This document shows positions 23,911 through 33,763 of a stretch of 64,000 nt of DNA, in pieces (positions within the stretch are counted from its first letter, which is position 1; each line of letters starts with the position of its first letter). The notes beneath the pieces were generated by a model that worked only from the letters and a program-made list of their open reading frames with translations, was not told the DNA's origin and searched no databases. A program made the translations under genes and the position numbers. The DNA is from Renibacterium salmoninarum ATCC 33209 (GTDB lineage: Bacteria; Actinomycetota; Actinomycetes; Actinomycetales; Micrococcaceae): positions 496,001 through 560,000 of the forward strand of contig NC_010168.1 of assembly GCF_000018885.1 (NCBI RefSeq), in the 5' to 3' direction.

Positions 23911-26772
23911 ATGTTGTCTATGCACTCTGATTTAGATTCCAAAACATTTGACCTTGCCCCGGTGAAGGCTGGCCGTTGGCGGCAATATCGACTTGCGATG
24001 CGACTGGCTTGGCGGGATATGTCGCAGACATCGTGGGCGATCGATCTTAATAGTGCTGCTTATTCTGATGCCGTCGTTTGGGCTGAGCGCGGCCGCTACA
24101 TTCGGGCAGAGCCTGCTGCCGAATACTGAAGAAACTATCGCTACGCAACTCGGGCATACCCAGGCAAAGTTCATCAACGCCTCGGCGCCCGGTTCTGACT
24201 TTGGGCAGAGCCCAATATCCGACTGGGCTTTCTACAACCCTGGACCGAATTTAAACGGAAATCTCGTTGATCTCAAGACGATTATTCCGCAGAACTATCG
24301 ACTGCTCAGCTGGCGGCAAAACTTCATCAACGTAGCAGGTTTTGACACCACCAACCGCGTAGACGTCATTGAATCTGACGTGTTGGATCCAGCGTTTTAT
24401 GGCAAGTACTCGCTTTTGGGCGGTCGAGCTGCCGCCGCGGCGGATGAGGTCTTGGCCTCCCCAGGCTTACTAGCAGCTTTGAATGCCACTGAGGGTCAGC
24501 GAATCAGCACAGATCTTGGTGATTTCACCGTTGTGGGAACTGTGCGGGACAGCAAAACGGGTGATTCATCGCTGACTCTCTATTTACGCCCTGGGCAGTT
24601 ATCAGCAGGCCAGCTATCTCCTGATCAGGCTCAGGCCGGGTTTGTCGGCCCGCCGTCCTACTTTGCCGTCGGTGATCAACCCATCAGCTGGGAACAAATA
24701 AAACAGTTCAATAAAAGTGGCGTCGCGGTGCCCTCCCGATCGGTCATCCAAAATCCACCGGCCGGTGTGCCAGATAACAACGGACCCTACAGTTCGCAGG
24801 AGTCTTCCTATTGGACTGGCGCTTTGGTGGGAGTATTGGCCCTTTTAGAGGTGGGACTGTTGGCGGGCGCAGCCTTCGCCGTAGGTGCAAAAAAGCAACA
24901 ACGGGAGCTCGCGCTATTGGCGGCCTCCGGTGCAGAGTCGGCCACGCTCAGAGCTATCATCATCGCAAACGCTGTCTGGCTTGGGTTGATTGCCGGGGTT
25001 GTTGGCGCCGCGAGCGGTTTGGCTTCGGCTCTATTGCTCGTCGGATATTTTCGTTCAGTAGGTCGGGGCGGGTTTTATGGACAACATCCGAACTTCTGGA
25101 TTGCGGGCGCAGTAGTTTTAGTAGCGTTAATCGCCTCTTTGGCAGCGGCATCGATTCCTGCACGGGCAGTGGCAAAACAGGCAACGCTAGCTGCGCTGCG
25201 CGGTGGCCGAAGCGTGGTTGCGCACCGCCGATGGCCAACGGTGGTGGGATTGATCGCCATTGGCTTAGGGCTTGCCGCGACGGTAACCGGCGCAGTTGTT
25301 GGCTATTTTGAGCGCCACAACGATCCAAGATTTGTGCCACTCTACCCATATTTCATCATTGGTGGGGAGGTTGTTGGTGTTTTAGGCACGGTATTAATCC
25401 TGGGCCGTATTGTCGATTTTATGGGCCGCAGGATCGGTCGGTTGCCGCTCATCTGGCGTCTGGCAGCGCGTGATTCAGCACGAAATCGCAGCCGAACGGT
25501 TCCAGCCGTTGCTGCGGTACTTGCGGCCTCAGCACTCGCTGGCGCAGTTGTGGTTGGCGGCGGTAGCGGACTTGAATCAACCACGCAAAATTACTCGTGG
25601 TCGGTAAATATTGGCCAGGCAAACTTTTCGCTTTCAACGACGGTGTCCAAAAATACCGCAGACGGGACTGAGACTTCGATAGTCAAGTTCAGCCCCGAGC
25701 AATACCTGACAAAGCTCAAGGATGCTAGCCAGATTCCAACAGAACACTGGGTGCTTCGCGGCGAGGCTAATGATGAATGCCATTTGACCTCTTCAAAGAC
25801 CGGAGATACCCAAGAGTCACAAACGCCTTGTCCTGAGCACTTCCTGATAGTTCCGCCGGAAAACCGGTGCCCGGTTGATCAGTTATGGGCGACGACTGGA
25901 CCTCAATGATCGGCGTTGCATTCCCCATGGCTATGGAAGCTTCCCGCGTTTTATTGTTGGTGGTGCAGCTGAGTTGACGGCTGTTTTAGGCCATGCACCT
26001 AGCGCAGAGTCAGTTGAGATGCTCAATTCAGGTGGCGTGGTGGTACCTAATGCGTTGCTTCTCAACAATGGATTCGCTGACATTGGTCTTGGTGATTCAC
26101 GTCAGCAAATAGGTCAATATGGCTATGACCTGCAATGGGCTAATTTTCCCGTGACGAGTAGCGTTCGGTGACCCGCCGCCGTCGAACAGCCAGAGCACTA
26201 CCTTGGATACTCGGGGTTCGTCTCGGAACAGACTGCTGCTCGGCTCGGCTGGAAGATTATCGACTCCTCAGTCTTAGTGCAGTTTGGCCGGCAACCGACC
26301 GCACAGGAACTTGGCCAGATTCGAAGTGCCCTGGGCAAGTTGGACTCAGCAAAGTCCTATTTCGCCGTCGAGGCTGGCCCCAACTCCGCTTCAGGCATCT
26401 TTTTGTGGGGAATTATTGCTTTGGCCGGGCTAATTATTTTGAGTGCGGCTGGCGTGACAGTCGGATTGGCTCTAGCTGACGGTAAAGCGGATCAAGCGAC
26501 CTTGGCCGGAGTTGGCGCAGATCCAAGAATTGCGAAAATCGTTGGCTGCTTTTCAAATGATGATCACGACAGTGATCGGAACTTTTCTAGGTCTAGTAGC
26601 TGGCATCATTCCCACGACTTTGATGATTTGGGTGATCGGCGCAATACAGGTTTCAATACCGTGGCTGCATTTGCTTGTTTTACTGATCGTGATGCCAATA
26701 CTTGGCGCCGGCATTGCCTGGGTATTCACGCGCAGCCGTGTGCCGATGGAACGCCGCCGAACGCTGGTCTGA
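23911..26772 (+). pseudogene. FtsX-like ABC transporter permease, multiple frameshifts
   Basis: Pieces of one large permease lie in successive frames: residues from 23911 (RQYRLAMRLAWRD), then from about 24025 (RRHRGRSILIVLLILMP, the long extracytoplasmic domain, then four-TM FtsX core PAVAAVLAASALAGAVVVGG), another frame from about 25900 (FIVGGAAELTAVLGHAPSAE), another near 26165-26480 (EHYLGYSGFVSEQTAARLGW, GIIALAGLIILSAAGV), and the end from about 26530 (RKSLAAFQMMITTVIG) to 26772. At least four shifts are needed; the last is explained by one extra G. The frames are still long, so decay is fairly recent. Confidence 0.85.
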
Positions 26773-26778
26773 GCAGGG

Positions 26779-27339
26779 TTATTTGGCCTGCCTGAACAGA
26801 CTTCGGATAATGAAAAAACTCCCTAACGCACAGAAGAGTAGTGCGCCGAGCATGTCCATCGCGTAGGCCGGCCAGAAATTTGGGTTTTGAAAGAGATTGT
26901 AGGTAAGCGTGCGCCAGAAATGGCGGCTGACAAAAGAGTCGAAGAAGCCAGAATTGGTGTATTTCATCATGTCGTACCAGATGCCGGCTAGGAATGCTAA
27001 AACCATCGTCACAACCGTCACGGTCAGAATTGACCAGACTCCGGGTTTGCTTAGCCGGCCCTTAGAGCCCAGGGTGTACAACTTGAAGGCACCGAAGCTC
27101 ACTCCCAGCGACACCAATGATGCCATCCAGCCGAAGCTCCACAAAAATACCCAGAGAGCAATACCCGCCGGGATGATCAACATGGCGCAGAGTGTTCCTC
27201 GAACCACGCCGGAGTCCTGCTTACGAGGTGTCCCGCGTTGATGCTCTGGCACCGGCGGGGTCGAATAGAAGCCGTTGGCTTCAAGGAACGGATCTCGTTG
27301 ACCATATTGTGGCCTGGCATCATCGAACGATTCAGGCAT
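26779..27339 (-). CDS. Hypothetical four-helix membrane protein
   Basis: 186 residues. A polar N-terminus of about 45 residues is followed by about four hydrophobic segments (GTLCAMLIIPAGIALWVFLW, MASLVSLGVSFGAFKLY, VWSILTVTVVTMVLAFLAGI, and AYAMDMLGALLFCALGSFFI). No recognised domain. It is convergent with the FtsX remnant, starts about 120 bases after the purB stop, and may be transcribed with purB. No function assigned. Confidence 0.65.
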   Translation of the reverse strand: MPESFDDARPQYGQRDPFLEANGFYSTPPVPEHQRGTPRKQDSGVVRGTLCAMLIIPAGIALWVFLWSFGWMASLVSLGVSFGAFKLYTLGSKGRLSKPGVWSILTVTVVTMVLAFLAGIWYDMMKYTNSGFFDSFVSRHFWRTLTYNLFQNPNFWPAYAMDMLGALLFCALGSFFIIRSLFRQAK

Positions 27340-27461
27340 AGCGGACCCCTAAGACTTTACGAGTGATAAATTGCAGTTGATCTTCTCATAGACTTCACAG
27401 AATCACTAGTAATTTAAGTCGCTACTTGCATCTTTTGAATGAGGCCGCCCAGATAACGGAA

Positions 27462-28877
27462 TTACTCGCCTAAGTGATCCACCAGCTGCTCGGCAATTCC
27501 GATGTATCGCCCTGGCGTCAGATCTTTGAGCCGCGCTTCAGCTTCCGCTGAAAGGCCAAGACCAGAAACGAATTCGCGCATTCTTGTTGCATCAACGCGT
27601 TGGCCTCGGGTCAGATCTTTGAGCCGTTCATAGGGGTCTTCCATGCCCGGAACGCCAGCAATAGCTTCGGCCCGCATAACGGTTTGTACGGCTTCGCCGA
27701 GGATCTCCCAGTTGTGATCCAGATCGTCCGCGAGAACTGCCTCGGCAGTGTTCAAGCGGCCAAGCCCGCCAAGGACGTTGCCAATAGCTAATACCGAGTG
27801 TCCAATAGCGACGCCGATATTTCGTTGGCTCGAGGAATCAGTAAGATCTCGCTGCCAGCGCGAGGTAATGAGCGTTGCGGCTAGGTTGTCTAGCAGGGCG
27901 GAGGAAATCTCCAAATTGGCTTCGGCATTCTCAAAACGGATTGGATTGACCTTGTGCGGCATCGTCGAGGAGCCAGTAGCTCCAGCGACCGGAATCTGCG
28001 TGAAGTAGCCAATTGAAATGTAGCTCCACACATCGGTACATAAGTTGTGCAGAATCCGGTTGAAGCGGGCAATGTCCGCGTACAACTCGGCCTGCCAGTC
28101 ATGCGATTCAATCTGGGTAGTGAGCGGGTTCCAATCCAGTCCTAAGCCTTCCACGAAGCTCTGAGAGATGGCTTGCCAGTCGGTTTGCGGTGCCGCTGCG
28201 TAGTGCGCGGCGTAGGTTCCGGTGGCACCGTTGATTTTACCGAGGTATTCAGCTTTTTCGATGCGACGCAATTGGCGATCCAGCCGATGAGCCAGTACCG
28301 CAAGCTCTTTGCCAAGCGTAGTGGGGGTTGCCGGCTGGCCGTGGGTACGGGACAGCATTGGTACTGCTCGGTTGGCCTCCGCCATTTCATGCAGCTTGCC
28401 GCTCAGTCCGCGAGCGGCAGGCAGCCAAACGTTTTCTACTGCGCCCTTAATGCCCAGCGCGTAGGAAAGATTATTCATGTCTTCGCTCGTGCAGGCAAAA
28501 TGCACCAGCGGCTTGAGCTGCTCGATGCCGATTCCGGCCAGTCGTCGACCGATGTAATACTCCACCGCTTTGACATCGTGGACGGTCACACGCTCGATCT
28601 CGGCAAGCTCAGTGACTGACTCGACGTCGAACTCATTCACGATTGAACGCAACTGATCCTTCTGCTCGCCACTTAGCTGACCAGCACCAGGCAATACGGC
28701 CTGATCAGTCAAATGAATAAGCCATTCGACTTCCACTGCGATCCGGTCTCGGTTGAGTGCTGCTTCGGAAAGGTAATCAACCAAGGGTGCAACGGCGGAG
28801 CGGTAACGTCCGTCGAGCGGTCCGAGCGCAATGGTGGTTTCGGCGAGGCTATAGCGCGAAGATGAGGCAGAAGGCAT
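27462..28877 (-). CDS. purB: Adenylosuccinate lyase
   Basis: 471 residues. Catalyses two steps of purine synthesis, releasing fumarate from SAICAR and from adenylosuccinate. The fumarase/aspartase signature is present as GSSTMPHKVNPIRFENAE, and the N-terminal substrate motif GPLDGRYRSAVAPLV and HDVKAVEYYIG are typical of PurB. Length and both ends are normal. The ATG at 28877 lacks a ribosome site, and a TAGAAT box six bases upstream suggests a leaderless message. Confidence 0.95.
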   Translation of the reverse strand: MPSASSSRYSLAETTIALGPLDGRYRSAVAPLVDYLSEAALNRDRIAVEVEWLIHLTDQAVLPGAGQLSGEQKDQLRSIVNEFDVESVTELAEIERVTVHDVKAVEYYIGRRLAGIGIEQLKPLVHFACTSEDMNNLSYALGIKGAVENVWLPAARGLSGKLHEMAEANRAVPMLSRTHGQPATPTTLGKELAVLAHRLDRQLRRIEKAEYLGKINGATGTYAAHYAAAPQTDWQAISQSFVEGLGLDWNPLTTQIESHDWQAELYADIARFNRILHNLCTDVWSYISIGYFTQIPVAGATGSSTMPHKVNPIRFENAEANLEISSALLDNLAATLITSRWQRDLTDSSSQRNIGVAIGHSVLAIGNVLGGLGRLNTAEAVLADDLDHNWEILGEAVQTVMRAEAIAGVPGMEDPYERLKDLTRGQRVDATRMREFVSGLGLSAEAEARLKDLTPGRYIGIAEQLVDHLGE

Positions 28878-28883
28878 ATTTCT

Positions 28884-28889
28884 ATTCTA
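28884..28889 (-). promoter_or_regulatory. Candidate -10 box for leaderless purB mRNA
   Basis: TAGAAT on the minus strand, six bases before the purB ATG, with no Shine-Dalgarno between. The spacing would put the first transcribed base at the start codon. Confidence 0.4.
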
Positions 28890-28961
28890 GCTTTTCGCCA
28901 ACCAAGCCTCACGCCGAACAATTAAAGCGGAGGCCATGGTGGTTCAGCGTCGCGTTCTGAC

Positions 28962-29384
28962 TCAGCGGTCTGCAGAACTAGAGCGCCGGTTTATCCCGGT
29001 AACCCCGCTGCCAATCATCGACAACACACTAATGATCAGTGCCGCCCAAATCGCGGTCCAGAAGAACGAATCGATCGTAAAGTGCACGGGTCTGAAGCTG
29101 CTAAGCCACGAGGTCAGCCAAAGCATTGCGGCATTGATGATCACGGTGAATAGACCCAATGTCAGAAAAGTCACTGTCCAGGAGACCAGTTTAACCAGCG
29201 GTTTGATGAGCGCATTGACGATGCCAAAGATCAGTCCGATGAACAGGAAGGCCAATACCGAAGCAAAAGTATTGTTCCCTTGCGCTACATTCATGGTCCC
29301 TTCGGTGCTGATCTGTAGCCCGCGCAGAACCCAGCTGGCAATCCAGAGAGCGAGTGTGCTGATGACAACGCGGACGAGGAATCT
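28962..29384 (-). pseudogene. Phage-holin-family membrane protein, 5' end removed at the IS
   Basis: Four hydrophobic segments of the small actinobacterial phage-holin (DUF4-type) family: VVISTLALWIASWVLRGL, TFASVLAFLFIGLIFGIVN, PLVKLVSWTVTFLTLGLF and FFWTAIWAALIISVLSMI. The frame is open right up to the IS end at 29385 with FLVRVVIS, so only the start codon and a few residues are lost. An internal ATG at 29294 would drop the first helix. Downstream of the IS lies an unrelated gene, so the missing 5' end was deleted and not merely displaced. Confidence 0.75.
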
Positions 29385-29414
29385 TGAATCGCCCCGGTGT
29401 GTCCGGAGGGTTTC

Positions 29415-30305
29415 TCAGACGATGAGCCTGTCGGCGGCTGCCGTGCTCTGGTAGTGATTGTAGTAGTGGTTTTCTAGCTCTACTGGTGGGATGTCTCCGC
29501 AGTACTGGTAGAGCCTTCGGTGGTTGTACCAATCGACCCATTCAGCGGTGCCGATTTCGACTTCTTCTAGAGTCCGCCAGGGCTTGCCGGGTTTGATCAG
29601 CTCGGTCTTATAAAGCCCGTTGATGGTTTCCGCCAAGACGTTGTCGTAACTATCACCCACAGAACCGATCGAGGGGCGGATACCGGCCTGGGCCAGGCGT
29701 TCGGTGAAGGCCAAGGAGGCGTATTGAGCCCCGGCATCGTGATGATGAATCACCCCGGAAATCTCAGCCCCGGCCCGTTCACGACTCCAGATTGCCTGAT
29801 TAACTGCGTTGAGCACTAGCACGGTGTTCATAGAAGCACTCGCTGACCAGCCCAGGATCCTCCGAGAGTAAGCATCGATCACGAAGGCAACATAGACCCA
29901 CCCGGACCAGGTCGAAACATAGGTGAAATCAGCTACCCATAGCCGATCCGGTGCCGTTGGTGTGAAATCACGGCGGACCAAGTCCTTCGCTCGGGCCGCC
30001 TTCGAGTCTTTGATCGTGGTGCGTTTGACCTTGCCACGGACCGCACCCTGTATGCCAAGTAACCCCATGAGCCGTTCTACCGTGCACCTGGCCACCGGCA
30101 CACCTTCACGGTTCATCGCCAACCAGACTTTCCTGGTGCCGTACACCCCGTAATTAGCGGCATACACCTTCTGGATCACGGGCTTGAGCACCTCATCACG
30201 TTGTTCTCGGTGAGATCGTGTTTTATCCACCCATTCGTAGTACGTGGACGGGGTGGTCTTCACCCCGTCCCAGTAAGCACCTGGCAGATCGACTCGACAC
30301 CCCAC
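29415..30305 (-). CDS. IS994-like transposase orfB, copy 2
   Basis: 296 residues of the DDE integrase, nearly identical to copy 1 (VADFTY, DAGAQY, DSYDNVLAETING). The same frame arrangement and hairpin (30246-30270) precede it. Nothing in the integrase core looks damaged. Confidence 0.85.
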   Translation of the reverse strand: MGCRVDLPGAYWDGVKTTPSTYYEWVDKTRSHREQRDEVLKPVIQKVYAANYGVYGTRKVWLAMNREGVPVARCTVERLMGLLGIQGAVRGKVKRTTIKDSKAARAKDLVRRDFTPTAPDRLWVADFTYVSTWSGWVYVAFVIDAYSRRILGWSASASMNTVLVLNAVNQAIWSRERAGAEISGVIHHHDAGAQYASLAFTERLAQAGIRPSIGSVGDSYDNVLAETINGLYKTELIKPGKPWRTLEEVEIGTAEWVDWYNHRRLYQYCGDIPPVELENHYYNHYQSTAAADRLIV

Positions 30306-30314
30306 CGCAATCCA

Positions 30315-30710
30315 TTATTCTCGCGGTGACCGGCATGGTCCTTGATGTATTTCACGATCAGTGTTGTGGCGGTCGAGTTCGACCGCGAAAAAAGCTGAAG
30401 CACTCCGAAGGATCGCGTTCGCCCGTTTCAGCTCAGCGTTCTCACGCCGTAACCGTTTCAGCTCAGCGTTCTCACGCCGTAACCGTTTCAGCTCGGCCGA
30501 TTCCGTGCTCGTTGTTCCAGTTCTAGTACCAACATCGATCTCGGCTTGCCGGACCCATTTACGCACCGTTTCCGGCACACCCACACCCAAAAGCTGGGCA
30601 ACTTTTTGCATCGCCGCCCACTCCGAAGACGCACCCTCCATCTCCGCAACCATGCGCACCGTACGATCCTTCAACTCCTGCGGATACCGTGTCGTAGTCT
30701 TCCCTGCCAT
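30315..30710 (-). CDS. IS994-like transposase orfA, copy 2, with 10-residue internal duplication
   Basis: 131 residues. Identical in plan to copy 1, but the zipper contains [10 protein letters not shown] twice because a 30-bp unit is tandemly repeated (about 30426-30485). Ten residues do not match the seven-residue heptad, so the coiled coil changes register, which may affect dimerisation. Confidence 0.85.
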   Translation of the reverse strand: MAGKTTTRYPQELKDRTVRMVAEMEGASSEWAAMQKVAQLLGVGVPETVRKWVRQAEIDVGTRTGTTSTESAELKRLRRENAELKRLRRENAELKRANAILRSASAFFAVELDRHNTDREIHQGPCRSPRE

Positions 30711-30760
30711 GTCCTGATCCTCTCAAACAAGAAAGTCTCCGGACACACCGGGGCGATTCA

Positions 30761-31496
30761 CTTCGGCTTGCTTTTGATCTGCCCAGATCTGAAAGTAATG
30801 CAGTCCGCGCAGGCTCCGTATTCGCCAGATACCTTGTCGCTGTTTGAGCTCTTGATCAGTGGGAGCCGAACCGTCTTGATCAATAACGGTTTGCCAACGT
30901 TGAATGACTGGGCGCAAGAAATCCGGGTCGTGTTGGCGCGCACATTCGGCAAGGCTTGATTCCATCGCGAGCGCGGTGTCTTCGTCCGCGCGAAGTTTAG
31001 CCTCGCCTAGTGCTCGAATTGATGAGACTAGGGCTTCGCCGCCCACCTCGCTGAGCTGTGCGACTTTGGCCAATTCAGGATATTTCGGGGGCAGCAATGA
31101 TCCACACAACGAGATTCGATGCAGGAGTGCTTCGCCCACCAGCAATCGGCGTTTTGCCGCCGATTTACTGATCCGAAGCCGCTGCTGCAGGAATTCTGCA
31201 GCATTCCGGAACTGGGACCGGGCAGGTATCACTGCTTCGGCATCGACTGGTTGATTTGGATTGACGGCTTGCTTTGAATCGACGGAAAAATGTCGATCCT
31301 GAAGGGTAACTGCGGCGGCGGCCTGCGCCATTTCTATTGCTTGAGAAATTCGTTCCAGGGAATCCAGAGAGCTGAGCAGCGACGGAGCATCCAGCAAAGA
31401 AAAGCCCGAAAACAATGATGGCAGCGCCGCAACCAAAGCCGACTCCATCTCATGGAAATCTAACTTTGCCATATCAGATAGAAGGAATGTTCCCAT
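30761..31496 (-). pseudogene. DUF222 (13E12-type) protein, C-terminal HNH part removed at the IS
   Basis: About 245 native residues of the DUF222 N-terminal helical domain (LERISQAIEMAQAAAAVTLQ, RLRISKSAAKRRLLVGEALL, SLRGLHYFQIWADQKQAEV) run directly into the IS end. Relatives continue for about 150-250 more residues and end with an HNH nuclease domain, which is missing. They are common, multi-copy actinobacterial genes, sometimes mobile. ATG 31496 has no obvious ribosome site. Confidence 0.75.
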
Positions 31497-31599
31497 AATG
31501 CAATGTTATGAGAATAAAAATACGAAAACAAGTAAAAGGCATTTTTTTGGGACATCCTCATCCGCCCAGAAAGAAGATTCACCCGATATGATTTTCATT

Positions 31600-31720
31600 G
31601 ATAGCGTCTAGGGTTCCGGTGCTGAGTTGCTGAAGTACGGCATGACTGGTCCGAGCGTCGCCACCAAGCCCTAAAGAACGGGCTTGGTCATCTCAAAGGA
31701 CAAAAGCCTGGAGGATCCCT
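31600..31720 (+). promoter_or_regulatory. ykkC-class riboswitch (probably guanidine-I)
   Basis: The leader of the TauE/SafE gene carries the conserved blocks of the ykkC family in order: CTAGGGTTCCG (31608-31618), ACTGGTCCGAGCG (31645-31657), a P3-like hairpin CCAAGCCC/GGGCTTGG (31664-31671 with 31680-31687) and GGACAAAAGCCTGGAGG (31698-31714). These blocks are characteristic of the class that senses guanidine; related subtypes bind ppGpp, PRPP or nucleoside diphosphates, and sequence reading alone does not fully separate them. The start codon lies about 40 bases downstream. Confidence 0.78.
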
Positions 31721-31757
31721 CACTGGTGCTCCCGTCGCCAGTTAGAAGTGGACCCTC

Positions 31758-32478
31758 ATGCTTGCGTTGATCTTGATCTTTTTACTGGGCCTAGTCGCGG
31801 GAGTGCTCAGCGGCATTGTTGGTACCGGCTCCTCGATGGTGATGTTGCCAGTTCTGGTGATGCTTTACGGCCCGCGAATGGCAGTGCCGATGATGGGGAT
31901 TGCCGCTGTGCTGGGCAATCTCGGTCGCGTTATCACCTGGTGGCGAGAGATTCTGGCGCCCGGTGCTGGCATACTCCCTGCCAGGTATTCCGGCCGCGGC
32001 GCTAGGCGCGAATACTTTGTTAGCGATTCCACCGGCAGTAATCGAGATCAGTCTTGCTGGATTCTTTCTCGCGATGATTCCTTTACGACGGCTTTCCCGT
32101 CGAAAACACTTCCAGGTCCGTTTGTACCAGTTGGCAATTGCCGGTGCCGTAGTTGGGTTTCTCACCGGCCTGGTGCTTTCGACTGGGCCGTTGAGCGTAC
32201 CAATCTTCACCGGGTACGGGCTCAATGGCGGCTCATTCCTTGGCGCGGAAGCGGCTAGCGCTTTATTGCTGTACGCCAGCAAGCTGGCTGCTTTTGGCGT
32301 GGCAGGTGCCTTGTCGCCCACCATAGTTGTCACTGGTCTGAGTATTGGTGTGGCATTATTCCTAGGCTCATTGTTAGCGCGCAAGCTTGTGCGGCGGATA
32401 CCGCTCCGAACGTACGAGGTTCTGATTGACGCGGTTCTCTTCATCGGGGCCTTGGGCATGCTTATTGGACTGCTGTGA
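31758..32478 (+). pseudogene. TauE/SafE-family permease under the riboswitch, frameshift
   Basis: Frame one from ATG 31758 gives the first half-repeat (LALILIFLLGLVAGVLSGIVG, GIAAVLGNLGRVITWWREI). Near 31940-31955 a one-base shift moves to a second frame that continues RPVLAYSLPGIPAAALGANT and ends with LFIGALGMLIGLL at 32478. Joined, it is about 240 residues with seven to eight membrane segments, the normal size. The family exports sulfite, sulfonates and other small ions; under a guanidine-type riboswitch a nitrogen compound is conceivable. Broken as written. Confidence 0.8.
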
Positions 32479-32513
32479 GCCGGGAGCGCTTCCGATTGCG
32501 GGATACTGGAGCT

Positions 32514-33713
32514 ATGTCCGCAAGCAATAACGCATCGCGTCGGGTAGTCATTCTCGGCTCTACCGGCTCTATCGGCACGCAGGCCCTGGACGTCATCGGT
32601 CGCAGCTTCACTGACGATGGCCAGCCCCTGTTCGACGTCGTTGGGCTGAGCGCTGGCGGTGCAAACCTTGAGCTGCTTGCTGAGCAAGCAGCAATTGTCC
32701 GACCCTTGGCGATTGGCATCGCGCACGGCGATCCAGCAGTTTTGGCGCAAGCAATCGCAAGCCTGGCTCCCGGTTACGCACCGCAGATCGAGTCTGGGCC
32801 AACGGCAGCGAGCCTGATCGCGGCCCTTGACGCCGACGTCGTACTGAATGGAATTACCGGATCGATTGGCCTCGCGCCCACGCTTGCGGCGCTTAAAGCT
32901 GGCAGCACGCTTGCGCTGGCGAATAAAGAATCACTGATCGTGGGCGGCCAGCTGGTCAAAGATGCAGCCAGTGCGGGCCAACTAGTCCCGGTTGACTCGG
33001 AGCATTCCGCCATCGCGCAATGCCTCAGAGCCGGTAACAAACTCGATGTAGACAAGCTGATTCTCACTGCTTCTGGCGGCCCATTTCGTGGTCGGAAGCT
33101 TCATGAATTATTGGGAATCACACCGGCCGAAGCGCTCAATCATCCCACATGGGACATGGGGCTTATGGTCACAACCAACTCGGCAACCTTGGTCAACAAG
33201 GGCTTGGAAGCAATCGAGGCGCACCTGCTGTTCGACATTCCGCTAGACAAGATTGAAGTGGTGGTGCACCCGCAATCGGTAGTGCACTCAATGGTGCAAT
33301 TTGTGGATGGCTCGACGATTGCTCAGGTTTCACCGCCGGATATGCGCTTGCCGATTGCGTTGGGTCTGGCCTGGCCAGAACGGGTAGAACACGCAATTCA
33401 ACCGTGCGATTGGACCAAAGCGACGCAGTTGACCTTTGAGCCGCTCGACGCGATCGCTTTCCCTGCGGTTGATTTAGCGAAAGATGCTGCAAAGCAGGGC
33501 GGCACTCATCCTGCGGTTTTTAACGCGGCTAACGAAGAAGCAGTGCTGGCCTTTCACGATGGTCGGATTAGTTTCCTTGACATTGTGGACACGGTACAAA
33601 AGGTGCTCAGCGAACATTCAGCTGACGCAACGCTCAGTCTTGCGGCGGTGCTGGATGCTGAAAGCTGGGCACGAACGCGAACCCGCGAACGTTTAGCTCA
33701 ACTGAGCGAATAG
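32514..33713 (+). CDS. dxr: 1-deoxy-D-xylulose 5-phosphate reductoisomerase
   Basis: 399 residues. Second step of the MEP isoprenoid pathway: converts DXP to MEP with NADPH and a divalent metal. NADPH motif VVILGSTGSIGTQALDVIG at the N-terminus, active-site segment VPVDSEHSAIAQ, and NHPTWDMG are all present. ATG 32514 with GGAG just upstream is preferred over GTG 32475. The order dxr - site-2 protease - ispG - GNAT is conserved in Actinobacteria. Confidence 0.95.
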   Translation: MSASNNASRRVVILGSTGSIGTQALDVIGRSFTDDGQPLFDVVGLSAGGANLELLAEQAAIVRPLAIGIAHGDPAVLAQAIASLAPGYAPQIESGPTAASLIAALDADVVLNGITGSIGLAPTLAALKAGSTLALANKESLIVGGQLVKDAASAGQLVPVDSEHSAIAQCLRAGNKLDVDKLILTASGGPFRGRKLHELLGITPAEALNHPTWDMGLMVTTNSATLVNKGLEAIEAHLLFDIPLDKIEVVVHPQSVVHSMVQFVDGSTIAQVSPPDMRLPIALGLAWPERVEHAIQPCDWTKATQLTFEPLDAIAFPAVDLAKDAAKQGGTHPAVFNAANEEAVLAFHDGRISFLDIVDTVQKVLSEHSADATLSLAAVLDAESWARTRTRERLAQLSE

Positions 33714-33763
33714 TTGAATGGCAGGATTGTGAAGTTGAGTAGGAAAGACATGGGCGAAGAACT

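Larger units (their letters stand above)
29385..30760. mobile_element. IS3-family insertion sequence (IS994-like), copy 2
   Basis: 1376 bp, transposase on the minus strand, ends TGAATCGCC/GGCGATTCA. It is 30 bp longer than copy 1, due to a tandem duplication in orfA. It lies between a start-less holin gene and a DUF222 gene without its C-terminus, so the flanks are not one interrupted gene. As in copy 1, CTT occurs on both sides (29383-29385, 30761-30763). Confidence 0.9.
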
